A stretch of DNA of 13,110 nucleotides from Verrucomicrobiota bacterium. Lineage in GTDB: Bacteria > Verrucomicrobiota > Verrucomicrobiia > Limisphaerales > AV2. The translations under genes were made by a program, and so were the position numbers. Shown here in pieces: positions 7,758 through 13,110 of this stretch (position 1 is its first letter; every line of letters begins with the position of its first letter). The notes beneath the pieces were generated by a model. That model was not told the origin of the DNA, did no database searches, and was given only the letters and a program-made list of their open reading frames with translations. Location of the stretch: NCBI GenBank assembly GCA_003219345.1, contig QHOP01000043.1:1-13110 (forward strand), in the 5' to 3' direction.

Positions 7758-8069
7758 TCACATCAGACCGGGCAGGCTGAAACCGGACGTTACCTTGCCC
7801 ATTTCCGCGGTGGAAATCTCCTTGGCCTGGCTTAAGGCATTGTTGCCGGCGGTGAGAATCATGTCTTCGAGCAACTGGGCGTCGCTCGGATTGATCGCTT
7901 GCGGATCAATTTTGATCGAGGCAATCGTGCCATCGCACTTGGCCACGACCTTGACCGCGCCGCCGCCGCTGGTGGCTTCGACCGTGCGCACGGCAAGTTG
8001 CGCCTGCACCGCTTCCATCTGCCGCTGAATGCGCGCGGCTTGCTTCATCAATTTGCCGACGCTGGACAT
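7758..8069 (-). CDS. ybaB: YbaB/EbfC family nucleoid-associated protein
   Basis: 103-aa small DNA-binding protein of normal family length. YbaB/EbfC forms a dimer shaped like a pair of tweezers and coats DNA as a nucleoid protein. The N-terminal helix MSSVGKLMKQAARIQRQMEAVQAQL leads into the conserved central strands TVEATSGGGAVKVVAKCDGTIASIKIDP, followed by the helix DAQLLEDMILTAGNNALSQAKEI. The C-terminus MGKVTSGFSLPGLM matches the family's usual glycine/methionine-rich tail. The gene lies 30 bases after dnaX and 97 bases before recR, its standard place in bacteria. The whole gap to dnaX is filled by four phased heptamers, which leaves little room for a Shine-Dalgarno; CTTTCAA lies directly before ATATG. 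Confidence 0.97.
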   Translation of the reverse strand: MSSVGKLMKQAARIQRQMEAVQAQLAVRTVEATSGGGAVKVVAKCDGTIASIKIDPQAINPSDAQLLEDMILTAGNNALSQAKEISTAEMGKVTSGFSLPGLM

Positions 8070-8071
8070 AT

Positions 8072-8099
8072 TTGAAAGTGGCTGGTTGAGGGTTGATGG
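8072..8099 (-). repeat. Four phased degenerate heptamers between dnaX and ybaB
   Basis: On the minus strand, between the dnaX stop and the ybaB start, the sequence reads CCATCAA, CCCTCAA, CCAGCCA, CTTTCAA. Each unit starts with C and ends with A, and three of the four end in TCAA. The block fills all but 2 bases of the 30-base gap. Confidence 0.6.
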
Positions 8100-9173
8100 T
8101 CAGGCGCGCACTTCAACAATCTGTCCTTTGAAAATTTCGAGCGCCTTTTGAATCAACGGATCGTTCTTGAAATCCTCCTGGTTGAAAGGAACCGGACCAG
8201 GTTTGGGCTTGTCCTGTGACGGAACTGCTTTTTCTTCGGCCCCTTTGGGCGCGGCGGGAGCCGCGGCAGCCGTCGCCGACGGAGCAGCGGGTTCAACCGG
8301 TGACTCTGTAGGGCGAAGGCGATTCACGCGCGCCTCGGCCTTGACAAATTTTACCTGCGCGTCGGCAAAACCGAACTCGCTCAATTTCGTCTGAATGAGC
8401 GTCCGGTTCTTCGCGTTGTCCACCAGTTGGAGATGGTCGGCAAATTCCGGGTCAAAACCGATGGTCAAAAGGTTCCGGTCGAACAAAACCGGATGCGCTT
8501 CGAGCAAATAACTTCGCGTGAACGGACTCGCGCGCCCGACGGCATCGGCGACCTGGTGCCAGAGTTGCTCCAGGTCGCCATCGCTACTGGCACTCATGTT
8601 TGTGGCGGCCAGCGAGGCGGTCGTGCGCGCGGATTCGAGGCTGGCAGATTCGGGCGAGAGAGTGGCGCGATTGGCCGCGCGAAGCGGCGGCGGGGCGTTG
8701 GGCGGAGGCGCCGGCGTCTGCGCGGGCATTGGGATGGAAACAATTTCGCGCGCATCGTTGTCCCGGCGCAATTCCTCAAGCCGCTTGAGCACGGTGTCGA
8801 TGCTCGCGGCGTTGCGCGCCTCGATGGTTTTAAGCAGCGCGACTTCAATCAAGATTTTCTTCGACGCGGCGTCGCGCAGACGAGTTTCGCAATCGGTCAA
8901 GATCTCCATGATGCGCGTCAAAGCCTCGGAACCGACGCCGCTGGCTTGTGCGGCCAGCGACGCGGCCTCGGGTTCTGAAACCTCCAGCAGGCGCAGATCG
9001 CCCTTTGAAACCTGGTAAATCAAAAGATTGCGGAAGTGGCTCAGCAAATCGGACAACAGCCGGCCCAGGTCCTTCCCGTGTTTGGCCAATTCATTCAATT
9101 CTCGTAACGAAATCTCGACTTCGCCGGCCAAAATGGCCCGGGACAAATCGAGAATTTTGCCCTGCGCCGTGAG
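8100..9173 (-). CDS. dnaX: DNA polymerase III subunit gamma/tau, C-terminal part (gene disrupted)
   Basis: Downstream part of a broken dnaX. DnaX is the clamp-loader ATPase subunit of DNA polymerase III and, as tau, ties the replisome together. Homologous sequence resumes at about 9173 with LTAQGKILDLSRAILAGEVE, the start of the collar domain (LGRLLSDLLSHFRNLLIYQV). It runs through a Pro/Ala-rich linker and a tau-like C-terminal domain (SPFTRSYLLEAHPVLFD...LLTIGFDPEFADHLQLVDN) to the tail DPLIQKALEIFKGQIVEVRA, a common DnaX ending. The frame differs from that of the ATPase part. A gene finder would probably start this piece at the TTG at 9146, but that codon is not a credible start since homology continues upstream of it. 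About 28 residues are absent between the two parts. Followed by ybaB after 30 bases. Confidence 0.85.
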   Translation of the reverse strand, partial: LTAQGKILDLSRAILAGEVEISLRELNELAKHGKDLGRLLSDLLSHFRNLLIYQVSKGDLRLLEVSEPEAASLAAQASGVGSEALTRIMEILTDCETRLRDAASKKILIEVALLKTIEARNAASIDTVLKRLEELRRDNDAREIVSIPMPAQTPAPPPNAPPPLRAANRATLSPESASLESARTTASLAATNMSASSDGDLEQLWHQVADAVGRASPFTRSYLLEAHPVLFDRNLLTIGFDPEFADHLQLVDNAKNRTLIQTKLSEFGFADAQVKFVKAEARVNRLRPTESPVEPAAPSATAAAAPAAPKGAEEKAVPSQDKPKPGPVPFNQEDFKNDPLIQKALEIFKGQIVEVRA

Positions 9174-9814
9174 ATTCCGCCGTCGGCGCCACGGGCGATA
9201 GCGTGCAGCGCCGTGTCGTCGATCTTCACTTTTTCCTGCTTCGCGATCTGAGCCAGGTGTCTGACGATGAGCGCCGCGGGAATCCGTCGCAGGTCGAATC
9301 GCTGGCAGCGCGAGAGGATCGTCGGCAGGACTTTCTCCGGCTCGGTCGTCGCAAACATGAACTTCACGTGTCCAGGCGGCTCTTCGAGCGTCTTGAGAAG
9401 CGCGTTGAACGCCTCCTTGGTCAGCATGTGGACCTCATCGATGATGTAGAGCTTGAACTTCGACGTCGCCGGGGCGTATTTGACCGTGTCGCGCAGTTCA
9501 CGGATTTCTTCGATGCCGCGGTTGCTGGCGCCATCGATTTCAATCACGTCCAGCGACCGGCCTTCGGCAATTTCAAGGCAACGCGGATCATCGTCGTCGA
9601 AGTCAACCTTCGGTCCGCCGGTGCAATTGAGGCATTTGGCGAAAATGCGGGCGATCGTGGTCTTGCCCGTGCCGCGTGGCCCGCAAAAGAGGTAGGCATG
9701 GGCGATTCGGCTTTGCTTGATGGCATTGGCAAGCGTCTGCGTGACGTGCTCCTGTCCGACCACGTCGGCGAACCGCTGCGGCCGATACTTTCGCGCGATG
9801 ACCTGATAAGACAT
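9095..9814 (-). CDS. dnaX: DNA polymerase III subunit gamma/tau, N-terminal ATPase part (gene disrupted)
   Basis: Upstream part of dnaX, 239 codons before a frameshifted stop. True DnaX sequence spans residues 1-213. The start at 9814 gives MSYQVIARKYRPQRFADVVGQ, the canonical N-terminus. Seen: Walker A GPRGTGKT (45-52), Walker B LYIIDEVHM (D126, E127), sensor 1 MFATTE (about 153-158) and the arginine-finger motif SRCQRFDL (R169). The zinc module keeps C64 and C79, but the two middle ligands are Asp (D73, D76) in a DFDDDD run. After ARGADGG (residue 213, position about 9174) the frame reads ISRRRAKF..., which is unrelated to the family; the expected sensor-2 segment (RDA.S...) is missing. Directly upstream are two heptamer blocks and the SRP RNA gene. 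No slippery A-run is present at the junction, so programmed frameshifting does not explain it. Confidence 0.9.
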   Translation of the reverse strand: MSYQVIARKYRPQRFADVVGQEHVTQTLANAIKQSRIAHAYLFCGPRGTGKTTIARIFAKCLNCTGGPKVDFDDDDPRCLEIAEGRSLDVIEIDGASNRGIEEIRELRDTVKYAPATSKFKLYIIDEVHMLTKEAFNALLKTLEEPPGHVKFMFATTEPEKVLPTILSRCQRFDLRRIPAALIVRHLAQIAKQEKVKIDDTALHAIARGADGGISRRRAKFSICPGPFWPAKSRFRYEN

Positions 9815-9849
9815 TAAAGTGCGGAGCGCGGAACGCGAAGTGCGGAATG
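9815..9849 (+). repeat. Five phased heptamers abutting the dnaX start codon
   Basis: Written on the plus strand the units are TAAAGTG, CGGAGCG, CGGAACG, CGAAGTG and CGGAATG, a CGGAAYG-like consensus. They occupy the dnaX leader right up to the start codon, so no Shine-Dalgarno of normal form is visible on the minus strand. Confidence 0.65.
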
Positions 9850-9869
9850 AGCGACTGACCAACGCTGCT

Positions 9870-9904
9870 TCAATTCCGCATTCCGAAATCCGAACTCAAA
9901 ATTC
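9870..9904 (-). repeat. Second heptamer block, inverted relative to the first
   Basis: Five 7-base units with period 7 continue to the edge of the SRP RNA T-tract. On the minus strand they include CGGATTT, CGGAATG and CGGAATT, the same consensus as the block at 9815-9849 but on the opposite strand. TGCGGAAT at 9841-9848 and its reverse complement at 9873-9880 form a perfect 8-bp inverted repeat with a 24-base spacer. Confidence 0.6.
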
Positions 9905-9918
9905 AAAAAAAGCCAGGG
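9905..9918 (-). terminator. T-tract after the closing stem of the SRP RNA
   Basis: On the minus strand CCCTGGC, the 3' strand of the SRP RNA terminal stem, is followed directly by seven T residues (9905-9911). Stem plus U-run makes a plausible intrinsic terminator or processing end for ffs. Whether transcription continues into dnaX cannot be told from sequence. Confidence 0.5.
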
Positions 9919-10003
9919 TGACCACGGCGGATGCGGAGCAAACTGCCGTTGCTGCCTTCCGGCCCTGGCGGGGTTCGTAAGTCCACATTCCATGGGCCCT
10001 GGC
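9912..10003 (-). ncRNA. ffs: Signal recognition particle RNA, small bacterial type (4.5S-like)
   Basis: RNA partner of Ffh in co-translational targeting of membrane proteins. On the minus strand the apical domain reads GCCAGGGCCGGAAGGCAGCAA, with the GGAA tetraloop and the asymmetric internal-loop bases that Ffh binds. Pairing outside it supports the call: GCCAGGG/CCCUGGC closes the ends (9997-10003 with 9912-9918), CCAUGG pairs with CCGUGG, and AUGUGGA with UCCGCAU. At about 92 nt it lacks an Alu domain, as expected for the short form. It lies upstream of dnaX on the same strand, as scr does in Bacillus. A possible promoter on the minus strand (TTGCTG and TAACTT about 18 bases apart, within about 10010-10055) is weak. 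Ends are set from the terminal stem and may be off by a few bases. Confidence 0.92.
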
Positions 10004-10169
10004 AATCGTTTGAGGAAGTTAAACCGTCCGTTCCGGCCACAGCAAGAATTAAGTGATTGTATTTGTGGCCCGGGCGCAAGTCAGATTTTGGCAATGGGTG
10101 CGCAAGCCGTCAGCTACGGTGTGGCGGAAGAGGACGCATCTTGGTATATCGAGCCAAGATTTCCGAAGA

Positions 10170-10232
10170 CCCCTCACCCTGTCCCTCTCCCCATCCGGTG
10201 GGGAGAGGGTGGCCTTCAGGTCGGGTGAGGGG
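10170..10232. repeat. Two-layer palindromic REP-like element
   Basis: The outer arms CCCCTCACCC (10170-10179) and GGGTGAGGGG (10223-10232) are perfect reverse complements. The inner arms CCCTCTCCCC (10183-10192) and GGGGAGAGGG (10200-10209) are also perfect, around the 7-base loop ATCCGGT. From memory, closely similar CCCTCACCCT...CCCTCTCCCC elements are dispersed in many bacterial genomes as REP-like or MITE-like repeats; I cannot check the copy number here. Confidence 0.75.
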
Positions 10233-10286
10233 AATACGTGCATCACATCAGCTGGGTGGGGGTATCGAGTTGCGCCCGGTGGAAGA

Positions 10287-10366
10287 GGGTAGACCACGGC
10301 GTGAGCGTGGGTAGAAATGCGCCATCACCAAAAGCCCCGGCAGGGGTGATAGCTTTGCGGCCAAAG
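10287..10366. repeat. Composite hairpin element (REP-like)
   Basis: Two GC-rich hairpins occur in tandem: CCACG/CGTGG around GCGTGAG (10294-10310) and CCCC/GGGG around GGCA (10335-10346), the latter followed by TGATAGC. ATCACC (10324-10329) can pair instead with GGTGAT (10345-10350), giving an alternative fold. CTTTG/CAAAG follows (10353-10366). The layout resembles dispersed hairpin elements I recall from Planctomycetota and Verrucomicrobiota intergenic DNA; this is not verified. Confidence 0.45.
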
Positions 10367-10399
10367 AGAATTTCCTCTCCCAGCAATTTGCCGGCTTTC

Positions 10400-10415
10400 G
10401 CGCGCCAAGGCGCGC
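10400..10415. repeat. Perfect GC dyad upstream of the acnA promoter candidate
   Basis: GCGCGCC and GGCGCGC are perfect reverse complements separated by AA, ending 7 bases before the TTGACA hexamer. It could be a protein-binding dyad or a short hairpin (6-bp stem, CAAG loop). No terminator-like T-run follows. Confidence 0.4.
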
Positions 10416-10422
10416 AAGCACC

Positions 10423-10451
10423 TTGACATGGCTTTGTCCAAACTTCATTTT
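10423..10451 (+). promoter_or_regulatory. Candidate sigma-70 promoter for acnA
   Basis: A perfect TTGACA -35 hexamer at 10423-10428 is followed after 17 bases by CATTTT at 10446-10451, a weak -10. The position suits a leader of about 30 bases before the ATG at 10491. The poor -10 keeps confidence low. Confidence 0.35.
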
Positions 10452-10490
10452 CAATGAACCGTGCGCCCGCAATTCGGCGATGGGATTTCT

Positions 10491-11171
10491 ATGAACAATT
10501 TGCACAACCTCTTTGACTCGCTTCAAAAATTTGACCTCGGCAACGGCAGCCAAGGCTCCTTTTACTCCCTGCGCGCGCTGGAACAAGCGGGCGTCGGCCC
10601 GGTTTCCAGACTACCCGTTTCAATTCGGCTGGTGCTGGAATCCGTCCTCCGCAATTGCGACGGGAACAAGGTGCCTGAAAGCAACGTAAAGGAACTGGCG
10701 AATTGGCAGCCGAGGGCCGAGCGCACCGGGGAAATCCCTTTCGTCGTCGCGCGCATCGTGTTGCAGGATTTCACCGGAGTGCCGCTGCTCGTGGACCTGG
10801 CCGCGATGCGTTCGGCGGTGGCGCGCATGGGCAGGAATCCCAGGCTCATTGAGCCGCTCGTGCCGGTGGATCTCGTGGTGGACCATTCCGTGCAAGTGGA
10901 CTTTGCGGGCATGCCGGACGCTTTGCAGCGCAACCTGGAAATGGAATTTCGGCGCAACCGCGAGCGCTACCAGTTTTTGAAATGGGGCATGCAAGCGTTC
11001 GACACGTTCAAGGTGGTGCCGCCGGGAATCGGCATCGTGCATCAAGTGAACCTGGAGTATCTGGCCAAAGGTGTCCTTTCTTCTGGGGCGTCGGCGGCAT
11101 CGAGGCTGAGGCGGGAATGCTCGGACAGCCGGTCTATTTTCTCACGCCCGAGGTCGTCGGCGTGCACCTGA
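10491..11171 (+). CDS. acnA: Aconitate hydratase AcnA, N-terminal part (gene disrupted)
   Basis: Upstream part of an AcnA/IRP1-type aconitase, the TCA-cycle enzyme that interconverts citrate and isocitrate with a 4Fe-4S cluster. The frame gives 226 codons; aconitase-like sequence covers about residues 1-197. Seen: SIRLVLESVLRNCDG (44-58), RIVLQDFTGVPLLVDLAAMR (88-107), PVDLVVDHSVQVD with D131/H132 (125-137), RNRERYQFLKWGMQAFDTFKVVPPG (155-179) and IGIVHQVNLEYLAKGV (180-195). After about LSS (position about 11083) the frame is nonsense to a stop at 11171. The ATG at 10491 is preferred to an in-frame GTG at 10461, because MNNLHNLFDSLQKF looks like a natural N-terminus and GGGA lies about 9 bases upstream. 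The expected DTLVGTDSHTTMINGLG segment is missing at the junction. Confidence 0.9.
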   Translation: MNNLHNLFDSLQKFDLGNGSQGSFYSLRALEQAGVGPVSRLPVSIRLVLESVLRNCDGNKVPESNVKELANWQPRAERTGEIPFVVARIVLQDFTGVPLLVDLAAMRSAVARMGRNPRLIEPLVPVDLVVDHSVQVDFAGMPDALQRNLEMEFRRNRERYQFLKWGMQAFDTFKVVPPGIGIVHQVNLEYLAKGVLSSGASAASRLRRECSDSRSIFSRPRSSACT

Positions 11172-13110
11172 AGGGTGAACTGCGGGAAGGCGTCACGGCG
11201 ACCGACCTCGCGCTCACCATCACTCAGATGCTTCGCCAGGCGAAGGTGGTCGGCAAGTTTGTCGAATTTTATGGACCGGGCGCCGCGGCGCTGCCGGTGG
11301 TGGACCGCGCGACGATCGCGAACATGGCGCCCGAATACGGCGCGACGATGGGCTTCTTCCCGATTGATGCGGAATGTGTGAATTACCTGGGCGCTACCGG
11401 CCGCAGCGAAGAGCATTGCCGGCTTTACGAGAATTATTACCGCGCCCAGGGCCTGTTCGGCATCCCGCAGAAGGGCGACATCGATTACTCGGCCGACCTC
11501 GAACTGGATTTGGGCAGTGTCGTGCCGAGCGTCGCCGGTCCGAAGCGTCCGCAGGACCGCATCGAACTGCCGAAGCTGAAGCAGGAATTTCTCGCGGCGT
11601 TCACCCGGCCGCTGACGGAGAACGGATTCGGCAAGAAGCCGGAGGACCTCAGAACCATGGCGCGCGTGAACACGGCGAAAGAGGTCCACCCGTTCATCGA
11701 TCACACTTACGGCCATCGGCGGCTGGGCGTGGAGCCGAGCGAATCTGAAATGCGCGACCAGCACCCTGCGCCCGACACGCCGGAGCAGGTGCCGCCCACC
11801 GCATTTCCGAAGGCCGAATCCGAGATTCATCATGGCAGCGTATTGATTGCCGCCATCACGAGTTGCACGAACACGTCCAACCCCAGCGTCATGCTCGCCG
11901 CGGGCTTGTTGGCAAAAAAAGCCGTCGAACGCGGTCTCCGTGTCAATCCGGTGGTGAAGGCTTCGCTCGCGCCGGGATCGCGCGTCGTCAGCGATTATTT
12001 GAATCAGACCGGGCTGCAACCCTTCCTCGACCAACTCGGCTTCAACCTGGTTGGCTACGGTTGCACCACGTGCATCGGCAACTCCGGACCGCTCGCCGCG
12101 CCCATTGAGGACGCCATTAACAAGTATGACCTCATCGCCGCGTCGGTGCTTTCCGGGAACCGTAACTTCGAGGCGCGCGTCCACCAGAGTATCAAGGCCA
12201 ACTTTCTCATGTCGCCGCCGCTCGTCGTCGCCTTCGCGCTCGCCGGCCGGGTCGATATCGACCTGACCAGCGAGCCGCTCGGCAAAGGGAAAGATGGCCA
12301 GGCCGTTTACCTGCGCGACATCTGGCCGATAATGAAAGAAGTCCGTGGCCTGATGCAGTCGGCGTTGAAACCGGAAGTTTTCCGGAAACTTTACCGTGAT
12401 TTCGCCGGGCAGAATCCGAAGTGGAACGAAATCCCGTCCAGCATCGGCAACACCTACGAGTGGGACCCGAACAGCACCTACATCCAGGAGCCGCCGTTCT
12501 TCAAAAATTTTTCTACGCAGCCGTGCGAAATTCGCGAAATCAAAGGCGCCCGCGCGCTCGGCATCTTCGGCGACAGCGTGACCACGGACCACATTTCTCC
12601 AGCCGGCTCCATCAAGAAGACTTCGCCGGCCGGAAAATACCTCATGGACCACGGCGTGAACGTGCTGGACTTCAACAGCTACGGCTCGCGGCGCGGCAAC
12701 GACCGCGTGATGACGCGCGGCACGTTCGCCAACGTCCGGATCAGAAACCTGATGATGCCCGGCATCGAAGGCGGCGTCACGAAGCACATGCCCGAAGGCA
12801 CGCAAATGTCCATCTACGACGCGGCGATGAAATACCAGCGCGACGGTGTGCCGCTGGTGGTGATTGCCGGGCAGGAATATGGCGCCGGCAGCTCGCGCGA
12901 TTGGGCGGCGAAAGGCACTGCGTTGCTCGGCGTGAAGGCCGTCGTAGCGCAAAGTTTCGAGCGTATCCACCGCTCGAACCTGGTCGGCATGGGCGCGTTG
13001 CCGCTCCAGTTCAGGGAAGGTGCTTCCGCACTGACACTGAAGCTGGACGGGACCGAAACGTATGACCTGGCTGGCCTTGGCCCGAACCTGAAGCCGCAAC
13101 AAGACCTCAC
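11084..13110 (+). CDS. acnA: Aconitate hydratase AcnA, remainder in another frame; 3' end beyond window
   Basis: Homology resumes at WGVGGIEAEAGMLGQPV (11084), in a frame shifted relative to the N-terminal part, and stays open to the window edge. Seen in order: LREGVTATDLALTITQMLRQ, GKFVEFYGPG, MAPEYGATMGFFPID, SCTNTSNPS with the first cluster cysteine (codon at 11864), GCTTCIG with the other two cluster cysteines (codons at 12062 and 12071), then the swivel domain with GDSVTTDHISPAGS (about 12569-12610), YGAGSSRDWAAKG and SFERIHRSNLVGMGALPLQF. All three 4Fe-4S ligands and the C-terminal active-site motifs are therefore present. About the last 50 residues lie outside the window. No credible start codon with a ribosome site precedes this part, so alone it would not make a working enzyme. 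Confidence 0.9.

Larger units (their letters stand above)
10004..10490. other. Gene-free stretch between ffs and acnA, rich in palindromes
   Basis: No reading frame here looks like a protein. From left to right it holds: a GGCCACA/TGTGGCC inverted repeat with a 32-base spacer (10035-10080); ATCTTGG/CCAAGAT with a 9-base loop (10138-10160); a perfect two-layer palindrome (10170-10232); a pair of short GC-rich hairpins (10294-10346); a small CTTTG/CAAAG hairpin (10353-10366); a GCGCGC dyad (10400-10415); and a TTGACA hexamer (10423). It also contains the likely promoter regions for ffs on the left and acnA on the right. Confidence 0.6.

Noticed and set aside
9095..9215. Programmed ribosomal frameshift making gamma and tau from dnaX
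   Set aside because: There is no A-rich slippery heptamer at the junction, and about 28 conserved residues are absent, which slippage cannot explain. E. coli frameshifting also occurs much further downstream.
7669..9904. CRISPR-like reading of the short repeats
   Set aside because: Units are 7-8 bases, degenerate and contiguous with no spacers; no cas genes are present.
10260..10350. Possible tRNA in the GC-rich hairpin region
   Set aside because: No cloverleaf with T-arm GTTCRA and acceptor pairing could be built; the hairpins fit a REP-like element better.
11042..13102. A 686-codon open frame on the minus strand opposite acnA
   Set aside because: It is a shadow of the GC-rich acnA codons: Arg/Val/Ala/His-rich without recognisable domains, while the plus strand gives unmistakable aconitase motifs.

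Overview
The window looks like chromosomal housekeeping DNA from a GC-rich Verrucomicrobiota bacterium, possibly of the Pedosphaera/Limisphaerales type. The pointers are a prepilin-like protein with the AFTLIELLVVIAIIAILAG leader and an H-X9-D processing motif, a large secreted beta-sandwich protein ending in the short ...FFRIHQ tail common in that phylum, and gaps filled with degenerate 7- and 8-base repeats. The assignment rests on family recognition, not on a marker gene.

Layout: (1) 108-3315, plus strand: a three-repeat secreted protein followed 13 bases later by a prepilin-like protein. (2) 3321-5359, minus strand: a rhomboid-family membrane protease followed by a secreted C39-like cysteine peptidase; this unit converges on the first with a 5-base gap. 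(3) 5619-6350, plus strand: a conserved-looking protein I do not recognise. (4) 6438-10003, minus strand, read from the right: small SRP RNA (ffs), dnaX, ybaB/ebfC, recR and a HAD-family phosphatase. The order ffs-dnaX-ybaB-recR is a classic bacterial cluster. (5) 10004-10490: a gene-free stretch with palindromic REP-like elements and a promoter candidate. (6) 10491 to the window end, plus strand: an AcnA-type aconitase running off the right edge.

Two highly conserved genes are broken in the same way. In dnaX (junction near 9173/9174) and acnA (junction near 11083) the reading frame changes exactly where about 28 and about 31 well-conserved residues are missing. Each missing piece is roughly 85-95 bases with a length of 3n+1. 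The lost pieces are the sensor-2 region of the DnaX ATPase and the DSH active-site motif of aconitase. Both genes should be important, so an assembly error is the leading explanation, but real deletions or second copies elsewhere are possible.

I see no mobile element, CRISPR array, tRNA or defence system. The most interesting points are the paired deletions, the phased short repeats that fill three gaps of the dnaX operon, the palindromic elements before acnA, the repeat architecture of the secreted protein, and the rhomboid/C39 protease pair.
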